Assembly (NCBI RefSeq): GCF_030814215.1
Contig: NZ_JAUSUT010000001.1
Coordinates: forward strand, 434,001-498,000
Reading direction: 5' to 3'
Source: Amycolatopsis thermophila
GTDB taxonomy: Bacteria > Actinomycetota > Actinomycetes > Mycobacteriales > Pseudonocardiaceae
DNA length: 64,000 nucleotides
Shown here: positions 16,765 to 26,765 of the stretch, piece by piece
How the letters are laid out: each line of letters begins with the position of its first letter
How positions within the stretch are numbered: the stretch's first letter is position 1
Translations under genes and position numbers: made by a program
Notes under the pieces: model-generated
The model's input: the letters and a program-made list of their open reading frames with translations, nothing else
The model's database searches: none
What the model was told of the DNA's origin: nothing

Positions 16765-17139
16765 ATGGTTGACACGATCACGGAAATCAGCGGGGTTCGG
16801 ACCTTCCGGTGCGCGCCCGAGGGGCCACGCATAGCGACGGAGGCGGACGCGCTCGACCTGGTGGGGCGGTTGTACTGGGACGAGGTCGAGCTGATCGTGC
16901 TGCCGGTGGAACGCCTGGCACCGGAGTTCTTCGAGCTGAGCACCGGGGTCGCGGGCGCGATCACGCAGAAGCTGCTGAACTACGGCTTCCGGCTCGCGAT
17001 CCTCGGGGACATCGCGCCGTTCACGGCGGGCAGTGCGGCGCTGGCGGCCTACGTCGCGGAGTCCAACCGCGGCCGGCAACTGTGGTTCGTGCCGGACCTG
17101 GACGTTCTCGAAACGCGCCTCGGCCGCGCCGCGGCCTGA
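16765..17139 (+). CDS. DUF4180 family protein
   Basis: A 124-residue protein. The segments ADALDLVGRLYWDEVELIVL, APEFFELSTGVAGAITQKLL and NYGFRLAILGDI match DUF4180. Function is not established; the fold is probably a small alpha/beta (STAS-like) domain. The gene appears to be leaderless from the AT-rich promoter just upstream and is divergent from the HATPase gene, so a joint regulatory role is possible. Confidence 0.85.
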   Translation: MVDTITEISGVRTFRCAPEGPRIATEADALDLVGRLYWDEVELIVLPVERLAPEFFELSTGVAGAITQKLLNYGFRLAILGDIAPFTAGSAALAAYVAESNRGRQLWFVPDLDVLETRLGRAAA

Positions 17140-17152
17140 CTAGGGTGGTCCG

Positions 17153-17650
17153 ATGACGAGCACCCAGCGCGGAGACGTGGGACCCCCCAGCGTCAACGCG
17201 GACGAAAAGACCACGCTGACGACCTTCCTGGACTACCTGCGGGAGGCCGTGATCGCGAAGGCCGCCGGCGTGCCGGACGACGTCGCCCGCACTCCGGGGG
17301 TGTCGTCCGGCACCAGCCTGCTGGGCTTGCTCCGGCACCTGACCGGCGTCGAGCACAACTGGTTCGTCTGGTCGTACCGGGGCGAAGGCTCGCTGCGGGA
17401 CGACGAGCTCACCCCCGACCCGGCCGACACCGTGGCGGGGCTCATCGACGACTACCGCCGGACGGTGCGGCGCTGCAACGAGATCATCGCCGCATGCGAG
17501 GACCTCGACCGCCCCGGCGCCCGCACGCTGCGCGAGGCGGAGCCGCCGTCCATGCGCTGGCTGCTGGTCCACCTGATCGAGGAGACCGCCCGGCACGCCG
17601 GACACGCCGACATCCTGCGCGAACAGATCGACGGTGCCGTGGGCCGCTGA
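17153..17650 (+). CDS. DinB family (DUF664) protein
   Basis: A 165-residue four-helix DinB-like protein. The metal-binding histidines are seen in LLRHLTGVEHNWFVW and EETARHAGHADILREQ. DinB-like proteins include mycothiol- or bacillithiol-dependent transferases; this one fits the actinobacterial DUF664 group and may use mycothiol. It starts 13 bases after the DUF4180 gene and is probably co-transcribed. Confidence 0.9.
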   Translation: MTSTQRGDVGPPSVNADEKTTLTTFLDYLREAVIAKAAGVPDDVARTPGVSSGTSLLGLLRHLTGVEHNWFVWSYRGEGSLRDDELTPDPADTVAGLIDDYRRTVRRCNEIIAACEDLDRPGARTLREAEPPSMRWLLVHLIEETARHAGHADILREQIDGAVGR

Positions 17651-17690
17651 CGCCCGGTCCGCCCGGGGGCGTCGCGGCGCTGGGCCGGGC

Positions 17691-17830
17691 GCGGCGCTGG
17701 GGCAGCGCGGCGCCGGAGCGTGGCGGCGCTGGGGCAGCGCGGCGCCGGAGCGTGGCGGCGCTGGGGCAGCGCGGCGCCGGAGCGTCGCGGCGCCGGGGCA
17801 GCAGCGCGGCGCTGGGGCGTCGCGGCGCTG
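17691..17830. repeat. 32-bp tandem repeat
   Basis: GCGGCGCTGGGGCAGCGCGG-type units begin at 17691, 17723, 17755 and 17787. The first three copies are nearly identical with a period of 32 bases, then the array decays. Because 32 is not a multiple of three, no reading frame is preserved, which argues against a repeat protein. Confidence 0.85.
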
Positions 17831-18099
17831 GGTGGAGACAGGTCGCCGCCACGTGCGGCGGTGGAGGCGGTGGGCTGCCGCGACGGGCGGTGGTGGGTAG
17901 CGGCGGCGCACCGTGGGGCCGCCGCGGCGCGGGGTGGTGGCACGCGATGGCGGGCGACCGCCGCCCGCGCTGGTGGCCGCGGCACGCGGAGTGGGTGATG
18001 GCTGCGACACGCGGTGGCGGGCGATGGCATCGTTCGGTGGCCGGGGCGGGTCGCCGGGTCAAGCGGTGGTGAGTGGGCGCAGCGTGCGGTAGCGCGTAG

Positions 18100-18400
18100 T
18101 GGCCGCGGCATGCGGTGCCGGCCACCCGCGGCGCGCGGTGTTGAGACGGTGCGCCACCGCTGGCGGTGGCGGGCGGTGGCCGCGGCATACGGTACCGGCC
18201 AGCCGCGGCCCGCGGTGGTGAGCGGTGGCGGCATCCGGTGGTAGAGACGGTGAGCCACCGCTGGCCGTGGCCCGTGGTGGCCGCGGCACACGGTACCGGC
18301 CAGCCGCGGCGCGCGGTGGTGAGCGGTGACGCCTCAGTGGTAGAGACGGTGGGCCACCAGCTGTCGGTGGCGGATGAGTGGCCGCGGCATTCGGTCGTAG
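18100..18400. repeat. ~100-bp imperfect tandem repeat, non-coding
   Basis: TGGCCGCGGCA starts units at 18100, 18178, 18278 and 18379, and GAGACGGTG recurs at 18143, 18244 and 18344, giving a ~100-bp period. Within units, CCGCGGCGCGCGGTGGTGAG recurs. The whole 17651-18733 stretch has no gene I can support; long open frames across it are made of these repeats in shifting frames. Confidence 0.75.
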
Positions 18401-18700
18401 GTGGCCGCAGCACACAGAGCCGGGGCCGCTATAGCACGCGGTGGTAGGCGGGGATGCGTGGCGCCCGCTCGCTGCCACCTTCGGTGAACAGCGCGGGCGC
18501 ACTGGCCGTGGCTCACCGGCGATGGAGCCACGACCGGCAGAGTCCCGCAGTCGACCGTCGCAGGCGGTCATCCCCCGCGCCACGGAGGGCCGGCGCTGAC
18601 CACATGCCTCCCGTAGGAGGGTGTCGACGGCCGGACGCCCGCCCCGGGCGATTGCCGCTCGTAGGCCTCCATCGCGGAAGCGCACGGGCAGCCACCGCCG

Positions 18701-18729
18701 CGGGCCGGGCACGGCCGTCCTGCGGCCCG
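18701..18729 (-). terminator. Possible valS terminator hairpin
   Basis: CGGGCCG and CGGCCCG arms flank a 15-base loop directly after the valS stop. The stem is only 7 bp and the region is very GC-rich, so it may be chance. Confidence 0.35.
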
Positions 18730-18733
18730 GGAA

Positions 18734-21358
18734 TCAGGCCGCGGGCAGCGAGGCCAGGCGTGCGGTCAGGCGCTCGATGTCGGCCGCCGCGGCGTCGCGG
18801 CGCACCTTGATCTTGTCCACGACCTCGGCGGGCGCCTTGTCGAGGAACGCCTGGTTGCCGAGCTTGCCCTCGGTCTGCTTCAGCTCCTTCTGCGCCGCCG
18901 CCAGGTCCTTCTCCAGCCGCTTCCGCTCGGCGGCCACGTCGACCGCGCCGGACAGGTCCAGTTCGACGTGCACGTTCCCGACGGACAGGCTCACCTCGAC
19001 CGACGCCGACGCGGTGAACCCGTCCTCCGGAGCGGTCAGCCGCGCCAGCGACCGGACCGCCTCCTCGTGCCCGGCCACGTCGCCGAAGCCCTCGCCGTTG
19101 ACGCGCGCCGCGACGCGCTGACCGGGCTTCAACCCCTGGTCCGACCGGAACCGGCGGATCTCGGTGATCAGCTTCTGCACATCGGCGATCCGGGCGTCGG
19201 CCGCGGCATCGGCGTACGAGTGGTCGGCCTCGGGCCAGGAAGCGATCACGAGCGACTCGCCGCCGGTCAGCGCCCGCCACAGCTTCTCGGTGATGAACGG
19301 GATCACCGGGTGCAGCAGCCGCAGCACGGTGTCGAACACGTGCCCCAGCACCGAGCGCGTGCTCTCGGCCCGGTCACCCGCGATCTGGACCTTCGCCAGC
19401 TCCAGGTACCAGTCGCACAGCTCGTCCCAGGTGAAGTGGTAGAGCCGGTCGATGGCCTTGGCGAACTGGAAGTCCTCCAGCAGCTCGTCCACTTCGGACA
19501 CCGTGGTGGCGAGGCGGCCGAGGATCCAGCGGTCGGCCTCGGTCAGCTCGCCGGGCGACGGCAGCGGCGTGGCCACGGTCGCGCCGTTCATCAGCGCGAA
19601 CTTGGTGGCGTTCCACAGCTTCGTGCAGAAGTTGCGCGACCCGGCGGCCCACTCCTCGGCCAGCGCCATGTCCGCGCCCGGGTTCGCGCCGCGGGCGAGG
19701 GTGAAGCGGGTGGCGTCGGCGCCGTAGTTGTCCATCCAGTCCAGCGGGTCGATGACGTTGCCGCGGGACTTCGACATCTTCTTGCCCTGCGCGTCGCGAA
19801 TGAGCCCGTGCAGGTAGACGTGGTCGAACGGCTGCACGCCGTCGCCACCGTAGAGGCCGAACATCATCATGCGGGCGACCCAGAAGAACAGGATGTCGTA
19901 GCCGGTGGACAGCACGCTGGTCGGGTAGAACTTCGCCAGGTCGGGGGTCCGCTCCGGCCAGCCCAGTGTCGACAGCGGCCACAGTCCCGAGGAGAACCAG
20001 GTGTCCAGGACGTCCGGGTCCTGGGTCCAGCCCTCGCCGGACGGCGGCTGCTCGTCCGGGCCCACGCAGACGGTCTCGCCGTCCGGGCCGTACCAGACCG
20101 GGATGCGGTGACCCCACCACAACTGGCGCGAAATGGTCCAGTCGTGCATGTTGTCGACCCAGTCGAAGTAGCGCTTCTCCAGCTCCGGCGGGTGGATCTT
20201 GGTGCGCCCGTCGCGCACCGCGTCACCGGCCGCGCGGGCCAGCGGCTCGACCTTGACCCACCACTGGAGCGACAGCCGCGGCTCGACGACGGTGTCGCAG
20301 CGCGAGCAGTGGCCCACCGCGTGCAGGTACGGCCGCTTCTCGGCGACGATCCGGCCCTGCTCCCGCAGCGCCGCGACGATCGCCGGGCGCGCCTCGAACC
20401 GGTCGAGGCCCTGGAACGGGCCCGGCGCGGTGATGGTGGCTCGCTCGTCCATGATCGTCGGCATCGGCAGGTTGTGCCTGCGGCCGATCTCGAAGTCGTT
20501 CGGGTCGTGCGCCGGGGTGACCTTGACGGCACCGGTGCCGAACTCGGGGTCGACGTGCTCGTCGGCGATGATCGGGATCCGGCGGCCGGTCAGCGGCAGC
20601 TCGACCTCGGTGCCGACCAGGTGCCGGTAGCGCTCGTCGTCCGGGTGGACGGCCACCGCGGTGTCCCCGAGCATCGTCTCGGCGCGGGTGGTGGCCACGA
20701 CGATCGAGTTCTCACCGTCGCCGTAGCGGATGGAGACGAGCTCGCCCTCGTCCTCCGAGTGCTCGACCTCGATGTCGGACAACGCGGTCAGACAGCGCGG
20801 GCACCAGTTGATGATCCGCTCGGCGCGGTAGATCAGGCCCTCGTCGAACAGGCGCTTGAACATCGTCTGGACGGCGCGGGACAGGCCCTCGTCCATGGTG
20901 AAGCGCTCGCGCGACCAGTCGACGCCGTCGCCGAGGCGGCGCATCTGGCCGAGGATCTTGCCGCCGTACTCGGCCTTCCACTCCCAGACGCGCTCGACGA
21001 ACTTCTCGCGGCCCAGGTCGTGGCGGGACAGGCCGGACTTGGCCAGCTCGCGCTCGACGACGTTCTGGGTCGCGATGCCGGCGTGGTCCATGCCCGGCAG
21101 CCAGAGCACCTCGTAGCCCTGCATGCGGCGGCGGCGCGTCATCACGTCCATCAGCGTGTGGTTGAGCGCGTGCCCCATGTGCAGGCTGCCGGTGACGTTG
21201 GGTGGCGGCAGCACGATGGTGAACGGAGGCTTGTCCGACCCGGCGTCCGCCGTGAAGTAGCCCGCGTCTACCCACCGCTGGTAGAGAGCGGCTTCTTCGT
21301 CGGCCGGGTTCCACGCGGCCGGGAGGGCGGGCTGCTGGTCAAGAGGGTTCTCCGTCAC
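18734..21358 (-). CDS. valS: Valyl-tRNA synthetase
   Basis: Charges tRNA-Val. From GTG 21358 the protein is 874 residues. The HIGH-type motif is HMGH at 60-63 ([15 protein letters not shown]) and KMSKSRGN is near residue 524. A zinc-type or editing insertion and a C-terminal coiled-coil arm ([20 protein letters not shown]) are present as in other class I ValRS. No strong ribosome site precedes GTG 21358, but the frame further upstream is not conserved. Member of the conserved backbone block upstream of folC. Confidence 0.96.
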   Translation of the reverse strand: MTENPLDQQPALPAAWNPADEEAALYQRWVDAGYFTADAGSDKPPFTIVLPPPNVTGSLHMGHALNHTLMDVMTRRRRMQGYEVLWLPGMDHAGIATQNVVERELAKSGLSRHDLGREKFVERVWEWKAEYGGKILGQMRRLGDGVDWSRERFTMDEGLSRAVQTMFKRLFDEGLIYRAERIINWCPRCLTALSDIEVEHSEDEGELVSIRYGDGENSIVVATTRAETMLGDTAVAVHPDDERYRHLVGTEVELPLTGRRIPIIADEHVDPEFGTGAVKVTPAHDPNDFEIGRRHNLPMPTIMDERATITAPGPFQGLDRFEARPAIVAALREQGRIVAEKRPYLHAVGHCSRCDTVVEPRLSLQWWVKVEPLARAAGDAVRDGRTKIHPPELEKRYFDWVDNMHDWTISRQLWWGHRIPVWYGPDGETVCVGPDEQPPSGEGWTQDPDVLDTWFSSGLWPLSTLGWPERTPDLAKFYPTSVLSTGYDILFFWVARMMMFGLYGGDGVQPFDHVYLHGLIRDAQGKKMSKSRGNVIDPLDWMDNYGADATRFTLARGANPGADMALAEEWAAGSRNFCTKLWNATKFALMNGATVATPLPSPGELTEADRWILGRLATTVSEVDELLEDFQFAKAIDRLYHFTWDELCDWYLELAKVQIAGDRAESTRSVLGHVFDTVLRLLHPVIPFITEKLWRALTGGESLVIASWPEADHSYADAAADARIADVQKLITEIRRFRSDQGLKPGQRVAARVNGEGFGDVAGHEEAVRSLARLTAPEDGFTASASVEVSLSVGNVHVELDLSGAVDVAAERKRLEKDLAAAQKELKQTEGKLGNQAFLDKAPAEVVDKIKVRRDAAAADIERLTARLASLPAA

Positions 21359-21497
21359 AACCGGTAAGTGTACGAACCGGCCTTTCCGCGTCGCATCCGC
21401 CTTCCTTGCGCGCCCGTAACGATCTCCGTCACGCCGGTAACGAACCCCGCCGCCGGCCGACAGAAAGGCGAAGATCGAACCGGAAGGCGAATCCGAA

Positions 21498-22481
21498 GTG
21501 GACGACAACGACATCTCCCAGCACCCCGACCTGCGGGACCCGGACTGGCAGCGGCGCGCGGTGCGGGAAGCGCGGGGCGACCTGCGCAGGCAGCGCCGCC
21601 GGGGCCGGATCGGCAAGCGGATCGCGTGGGCCGCCGGGTCGCTGGTCGTCGTCGCCGGGGCCGTGTTCGGGCTCGTCCAGTGGGGCCGGTCGACCTCCGC
21701 CCACTACGACGGGAGCGCGCCACCGCCGGCCGAGATCCGCCCGACCGCGCCGAGCGTGCTGCCCGACATCGCCCAGGTCGACCTGACCCGCCCCTTCGCC
21801 GGCACACCCGCCGAGACCTGGGGCGAGTCGGTGGACGCGCTCACCGTCCCGCCGACCGGCCCGGTCGGCCGGATCAGCGCGGCGCAGGTGCAGAACGCCG
21901 TGGACCAGGTGAAGAAGGCCATCCACGCGGCGCGGCTGGACCGCCACACCATCGAAGCCCGCGACGGCTCGGCCTACCTGAACCTCCTCGCCCCGAACGC
22001 GCGGCCGGCATCCGCGGGCAACATCGCCGACCGCAGCAGTGACGCGGTCATGTCGCAGGTCAGCTTCGCGGCGGAGGGGTTCAAGCTCCTGCCCGCCAAC
22101 CCCCGGATCAGCGGCACCATCACCGCCGCGCCGGGCACGGACTCAGGGCGGCTGACCCTGCACGCCAGCTTCGTCGTCGGCTACGCGTTCGACCCGGACG
22201 GCTACACGCCGATCATGAGCCCGGGGTACATCGACGTGTTCATGCGCCACGAGGTGGACTTCGAAATGATCGCGGGCTCGAACTACCCGAAGGCCGACCG
22301 GGGGCTCTGGGTCACCAGGACGAACTCCATCGTCCATTCGATGGCCTGCGGCCCCGCGAAGAAGGGGTACCTGGCGCCCGCGTACAGCGAGCTCGGCTCT
22401 GACGGGGGGCCGGTCCAGAACGAGGCGGCGCTGTTCGACGTCACGCAGCCGATGCCGGAGGTCAGCAACCCCTGCGACTGA
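21498..22481 (+). CDS. Hypothetical single-pass membrane protein
   Basis: A 327-residue protein with a short basic cytoplasmic N-terminus ([17 protein letters not shown]), one transmembrane segment near residues 43-62 and a long exported domain. The exported part has no motif I recognise; two Cys residues near the C-terminus (MACGPAKKG and NPCD) could form a disulfide. Related hypothetical proteins are common in Pseudonocardiaceae. It is divergent from valS and starts at GTG 21498. Confidence 0.75.
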   Translation: MDDNDISQHPDLRDPDWQRRAVREARGDLRRQRRRGRIGKRIAWAAGSLVVVAGAVFGLVQWGRSTSAHYDGSAPPPAEIRPTAPSVLPDIAQVDLTRPFAGTPAETWGESVDALTVPPTGPVGRISAAQVQNAVDQVKKAIHAARLDRHTIEARDGSAYLNLLAPNARPASAGNIADRSSDAVMSQVSFAAEGFKLLPANPRISGTITAAPGTDSGRLTLHASFVVGYAFDPDGYTPIMSPGYIDVFMRHEVDFEMIAGSNYPKADRGLWVTRTNSIVHSMACGPAKKGYLAPAYSELGSDGGPVQNEAALFDVTQPMPEVSNPCD

Positions 22482-22509
22482 CCGGTTCGACAGGCCAGAC
22501 TCAACAGCC

Positions 22510-22515
22510 TAGACT
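22510..22515 (+). promoter_or_regulatory. -10 element of leaderless marR-mfs-fdhF operon
   Basis: TAGACT lies seven bases before ATG 22522, the spacing expected when transcription begins at the start codon. This supports ATG 22522 over GTG 22516 as the MarR start. Confidence 0.5.
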
Positions 22516-22521
22516 GTGTAT

Positions 22522-22959
22522 ATGACCCGGGTTCCGAACGACGTCGCGCGCTTGGCGGGTGCCCTGCGCGGCGTCGTCGGGCAGTTGCACCGCCGCCTGC
22601 GGCAGGTGGACAACGCCGGGGTGCTGACGCCGTCGCAGTCGGCCGTGCTCGCGCGGCTGCACCGGGACGGCCCGGCCACCCAGGCGCAGCTCGCGGCGGC
22701 CGAGCACGTCCGGCAGCAGTCGATGGCGTCCACGCTCGCCGCGCTCGACGAGCTGGGCTACCTCAGCCGCAGCCGCGACCCGCGGGACGGCCGCCGCGTG
22801 GTCATCGCCCTGTCCGACCTGGGCGAGAAGACCGTGCGGGGCGTGCACCAGCACCGGGAGGAATGGCTGGCGCAGGCGCTCGTGGACGACCTCACGCCCG
22901 AGGAGCGCCGCAAGATCGACGACGTGCTGCCCCTGCTGCAGAAGCTGGCGCAGCGATGA
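22522..22959 (+). CDS. MarR family regulator
   Basis: A 145-residue winged-helix regulator (PATQAQLAAAEHVRQQSMAS for the recognition helix, LSRSRDPRDGRRVVIALSD for the wing). It begins a three-gene operon with an MFS exporter (four bases downstream) and a molybdopterin oxidoreductase, and is likely to repress them, responding to an exporter substrate. Confidence 0.92.
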   Translation: MTRVPNDVARLAGALRGVVGQLHRRLRQVDNAGVLTPSQSAVLARLHRDGPATQAQLAAAEHVRQQSMASTLAALDELGYLSRSRDPRDGRRVVIALSDLGEKTVRGVHQHREEWLAQALVDDLTPEERRKIDDVLPLLQKLAQR

Positions 22960-22963
22960 GGAA

Positions 22964-24367
22964 GTGGTGACGACGGCTCAGCGCACGATGACGCGATCCG
23001 GAACCGCCTATCCCCCGCGCATGGTCCTGCCACTGGTGGCCAGCGCGGTGCTCAACCCCATCAACTCCACGCTGATCGCCGTGGCGCTGGTGCCGATCGG
23101 CCAGGCCTTCGGCGCCGGGCCGGGCGCGACCGCGTGGCTCATCACGTCGCTGTACCTGGCCACGGCCGTCGGGCAGCCGGTGGTCGGGCTGTTCGTGGAC
23201 CGCTTCGGCGCGCGCCGCGTGCTACTGGCCGGCGCGGCGATCGTGATGCTCGCCGGGATCGGCGGCCTGCTCGCCTTCTCCCTCGGCTGGCTCATCGCGG
23301 TCCGGGTCGTGCTCGGGATCGGCACCTGCGCCGGCTTCCCGGCCGCGATGGCCGTGCTGCGCAAGCGCGCGGACGCCATCGGCGGCGGCGTGCCGAGCCG
23401 CATCCTGTCCGTCCTGGCCATGGCCTCGCAGACGGTCATGGTCATCGGCCCGACGCTGGGTGGCGCGCTGATCGGCCTGGCCGGGTGGCCCGCGATCTTC
23501 GCCGTCAACATCCCGCTCGCCGCCGTCGCGCTCGTGCTGGCGTTCGTCTGGGTGCCCAAGGACCCGGTGCGCACCCGGACGCGCGAACCGATCGACTTCG
23601 CCGGCATCGCGCTGTTCTCCGCGACCCTGCTGGCGGTGCTGCTCTACGTGATGGCGCCCGCGGTGTCCGACCTGTACTTGCTCGGTGCCGCGCTGGCGCT
23701 GGGCGCGCTGTTCGTGCGGGTCGAACTGCGGGCCCGGCGCCCGTTCATCGACCTGCGGATGCTCGCCGGCAACGCCCCGCTGCTGCGCACCTACCTGCGC
23801 CAGGCGCTGGCGTTCCTCATCGTCTACTCGATCATGTTCGGCTACGTGCAGTGGCTGGAGTCGGCGCGCGGGCTCACCGAGTCCGCCGCCGGGGCGCTGC
23901 TGCTGCCGATGTCCGTGGTCGCGGTGCTCGCCGCGGCGTCGGCGGGCAGACCGACCCGGCTCAAGGGCCGTCTGGTCGTCAACTCGCTCGCGCTGCTCGC
24001 CGGGTCGGTGCTGCTGCTGTTCGTCGGCGACGGGACCTGGATCGGCGCGCTGGTGGTGCTCGCCGCGGTCTTCGGGCTGGGGCAGGGCCTGACGAGTGTG
24101 ACCAATCAGACCGTCCTCTACGGCCAGACGCCGCCGGAGGTGATCGGCACCGCGAGCGGCCTGTTCCGCACCGCGCAGTACCTCGGCGCGATCGGCTCGT
24201 CCACGCTGATCGCCCTGTGCTTCGGGGACAAGGCCAGCTCACAGGGCCTGCACGAGCTGGCGGCCGCGCTCATCGGGATCGGCGTCGTGCTGTTCGTGGT
24301 GACGGTCGCCGACCGGACACTCCGGAACTGCGGTACTCGACCAAGGTCGGCCGCTGCCGCAAGATAG
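22964..24367 (+). CDS. MFS transporter, DHA2 (EmrB/QacA) type
   Basis: A 467-residue proton-driven drug or metabolite exporter with 12-14 membrane helices. The family motifs are present: LYLATAVGQPVVGLFVDRFG (motif A region) and SQTVMVIGPTLGGALIG (motif C, antiporter). GTG 22964 follows the MarR gene by four bases. The stop TAG shares its G with the GTG start of the next gene. Confidence 0.92.
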   Translation: MVTTAQRTMTRSGTAYPPRMVLPLVASAVLNPINSTLIAVALVPIGQAFGAGPGATAWLITSLYLATAVGQPVVGLFVDRFGARRVLLAGAAIVMLAGIGGLLAFSLGWLIAVRVVLGIGTCAGFPAAMAVLRKRADAIGGGVPSRILSVLAMASQTVMVIGPTLGGALIGLAGWPAIFAVNIPLAAVALVLAFVWVPKDPVRTRTREPIDFAGIALFSATLLAVLLYVMAPAVSDLYLLGAALALGALFVRVELRARRPFIDLRMLAGNAPLLRTYLRQALAFLIVYSIMFGYVQWLESARGLTESAAGALLLPMSVVAVLAAASAGRPTRLKGRLVVNSLALLAGSVLLLFVGDGTWIGALVVLAAVFGLGQGLTSVTNQTVLYGQTPPEVIGTASGLFRTAQYLGAIGSSTLIALCFGDKASSQGLHELAAALIGIGVVLFVVTVADRTLRNCGTRPRSAAAAR

Positions 24368-26682
24368 TGGACGTGACACGCAACGCGCCGCGCGAAGACA
24401 TCGACGAAGCCGCCCTCGAAGTGCACAAGCCCAAGGAGTGGGCGGCCGGGATCCCCGGAGTGGCGGTGTCACTCCTGCGCGGTGTCGAGCAGATGGGCGC
24501 CGGGCGCACGGTGAAGACGCTGCGCCTGCTCAACCAGCGCGAGGGCTTCGACTGCCCGGGCTGCGCCTGGCCGGAGCCGCGCGCGGAGGACGGTGAGCAC
24601 CGCAAGCTCGCCGAGTTCTGCGAGAACGGCGCGAAGGCCGTGGCCGAGGAAGCCACCAAACGGCGCGTCGACCGCGAGTTCTTCGCCCGGCACTCCGTCG
24701 AGGAACTGCACGCCCGCACCGACTTCTGGCTCGGGCAGCAGGGCCGCCTCACCGAACCGATGGTGCTGCGCGAGGGCGCGACGCACTACGAGCCGATCGC
24801 GTGGGACAGCGCTTTCCGGATGATCGCCGGCGAACTCGCGGACCTGGACAGCCCGGACGAGGCGATCTTCTACACCTCCGGCCGCACCAGCAACGAGGCC
24901 GCGTTCCTGTACCAGCTGCTGGTGCGGGCGTTCGGCACCAACAACCTGCCGGACTGCAGCAACATGTGCCACGAGTCGTCCGGCGCCGCGCTGTCGGAGG
25001 CCTACGGCATCGGCAAGGGCTCGGTGAGCCTGGCCGACATCCACCACGCGGACCTGATCGTCGTCGTGGGCCAGAACCCGGGGACGAACCACCCGCGCAT
25101 GCTGTCCGCGCTGGAGGAGGCAAAGGGCCGCGGCGCGAAGGTGGTCGCGGTCAACCCGCTGCCCGAGGCGGGGCTGATGCGGTTCAAGAACCCGCAGAAC
25201 CCGCGCGGCGTGGTGGGCAAGGGCACCCCGCTGGCCGACGAGTTCGCCCAGATCCGGCTCGGCGGCGACCTCGCGCTGTTCCAGGCGATCGGGCACCTGC
25301 TGCTGTCCTGGGAGGAGGCGGCGCCGGGCACGATCATCGACCGCGCCTTCGTCGAGGCGTCCACGCACGGGTTCGACGACTGGGCCAAGAACCTGCGCGA
25401 GATCGACTGGGCGGCGATCGACGAGGCCACCGGCCTGGACCGCGACCAGATCGAGCGGATCGCGCGCATGATCGCGGCCTCCGAGCGCACGGTGTACTGC
25501 TGGGCGATGGGTCTCACGCAGCACCGGCACGCGGTCGCCACGATCCAGGAGATCAGCAACCTCGCGTTCGCCCGCGGCATGATCGGCAAGCCGGGTGCGG
25601 GGCTGTGCCCGGTCCGCGGGCACTCCAACGTGCAGGGCGACCGCACGATGGGCGTCTGGGAGAAGATGCCCGAGACGTTCCTCAGCAGGCTCGAGGACGA
25701 GTTCGGGATCCCGGTGCCGCGCAAGCACGGCTTCGACACCGTCGACGCGATCCGCGCGATGCGGGACGGGCGCGGCAAGGTGTTCATCGGCATGGGCGGC
25801 AATTTCGCGGCCGCCACCCCCGATTCGGAGCTGACCGAACGCGCGCTGCGCTCGTGCGAGCTGACCGTGCACGTGTCCACCAAGCTCAACCGGTCGCACG
25901 TGGTGCCCGGGAAGACGGCACTGATCCTGCCGACGCTCGGCCGCACCGAGCGGGACACGCAGGCGGCCGGCGACCAGTTCGTCACGGTCGAGGACTCGAT
26001 GTCCTGCGTGCACGTCTCGCGGGGCCGCCTGAAGCCGGCGAGCGATCACCTGCTGTCCGAGGTGGCGATCATCTGCCGCCTCGCGCGCGAGCTGTTCGGC
26101 GCGGACCACCCCGTGCCGTGGGCGGACTTCGAGGGGAACTACGACCTGATCCGCGACCGCATCGCGCAGGTCGTGCCCGGCTGCGCGGACTACAACGCGA
26201 AGGTGCGGCAGCCGGACGGCTTCGTGCTGCCGCACCCGCCGCGCGACTCCCGGTCGTTCGCCACCTCGACCGGCAAGGCCAACTTCACGACGAGCGAGCT
26301 GGAGTTCCCGCGCGTGCCGGCCGGACGGCTGCTGCTGCAGACCCTGCGCAGCCACGACCAGTACAACACCACGATCTACGGCCTGTCCGACCGCTACCGC
26401 GGCATCGAGGACGCGCGTCGCGTGGTGATGGTGAACCCGCGGGACCTCGCCGAGCTCGGCTTCGCCGACAGGGCGCTGGTCGATCTGGTCTCCGAGTGGG
26501 AGGACGGCAGCGAACGGCGGGCGCCGCGGTTCCGCGTGGTGGCCTACCCGACCGCGCGGGGGTGCGCGGCGGCGTACTTCCCGGAGGCCAACGCGCTGGT
26601 GCCGCTGGACTCGGTGGCGAAGAAGTCGAACACGCCGGTGTCGAAGGCGGTCGTGCTGCGCCTGGAACCCGCCGCGGGCTGA
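24367..26682 (+). CDS. FdhF/YdeP-type molybdopterin oxidoreductase
   Basis: A ~771-residue bis-MGD molybdenum enzyme of the FdhF/YdeP branch. Recognisable parts are FDCPGCAWPEP near residue 60, FYTSGRTSNEAAFLYQLL, NNLPDCSNMCHESSG, GQNPGTNHPRML, GKPGAGLCPVRGHSNVQGDR and a C-terminal dinucleotide-binding domain (HDQYNTTIYGLSDRYRG). It lacks the N-terminal 4Fe-4S Cys motif of true formate dehydrogenase H, so the substrate is uncertain; E. coli YdeP is linked to acid resistance. Such enzymes need FdhD for sulfuration, and fdhD is 6 kb away. GTG 24373 is an alternative start. Confidence 0.9.
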   Translation: MDVTRNAPREDIDEAALEVHKPKEWAAGIPGVAVSLLRGVEQMGAGRTVKTLRLLNQREGFDCPGCAWPEPRAEDGEHRKLAEFCENGAKAVAEEATKRRVDREFFARHSVEELHARTDFWLGQQGRLTEPMVLREGATHYEPIAWDSAFRMIAGELADLDSPDEAIFYTSGRTSNEAAFLYQLLVRAFGTNNLPDCSNMCHESSGAALSEAYGIGKGSVSLADIHHADLIVVVGQNPGTNHPRMLSALEEAKGRGAKVVAVNPLPEAGLMRFKNPQNPRGVVGKGTPLADEFAQIRLGGDLALFQAIGHLLLSWEEAAPGTIIDRAFVEASTHGFDDWAKNLREIDWAAIDEATGLDRDQIERIARMIAASERTVYCWAMGLTQHRHAVATIQEISNLAFARGMIGKPGAGLCPVRGHSNVQGDRTMGVWEKMPETFLSRLEDEFGIPVPRKHGFDTVDAIRAMRDGRGKVFIGMGGNFAAATPDSELTERALRSCELTVHVSTKLNRSHVVPGKTALILPTLGRTERDTQAAGDQFVTVEDSMSCVHVSRGRLKPASDHLLSEVAIICRLARELFGADHPVPWADFEGNYDLIRDRIAQVVPGCADYNAKVRQPDGFVLPHPPRDSRSFATSTGKANFTTSELEFPRVPAGRLLLQTLRSHDQYNTTIYGLSDRYRGIEDARRVVMVNPRDLAELGFADRALVDLVSEWEDGSERRAPRFRVVAYPTARGCAAAYFPEANALVPLDSVAKKSNTPVSKAVVLRLEPAAG

Positions 26683-26765
26683 GCGGCGGCCCCTACCGGC
26701 AACGGGGGTCGCCGGCCGAGCGCGCCGTCAACGGGGAGCCCGGACGAGCGGGCGGTGAGCCCGGG

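Noticed and set aside
17452-18413. Minus-strand frames of about 280-310 codons over the repeat region
   Set aside because: They are translations of tandem repeats whose periods are not multiples of three, so the apparent repeats of peptides shift frame, and there is no ribosome site or family match.
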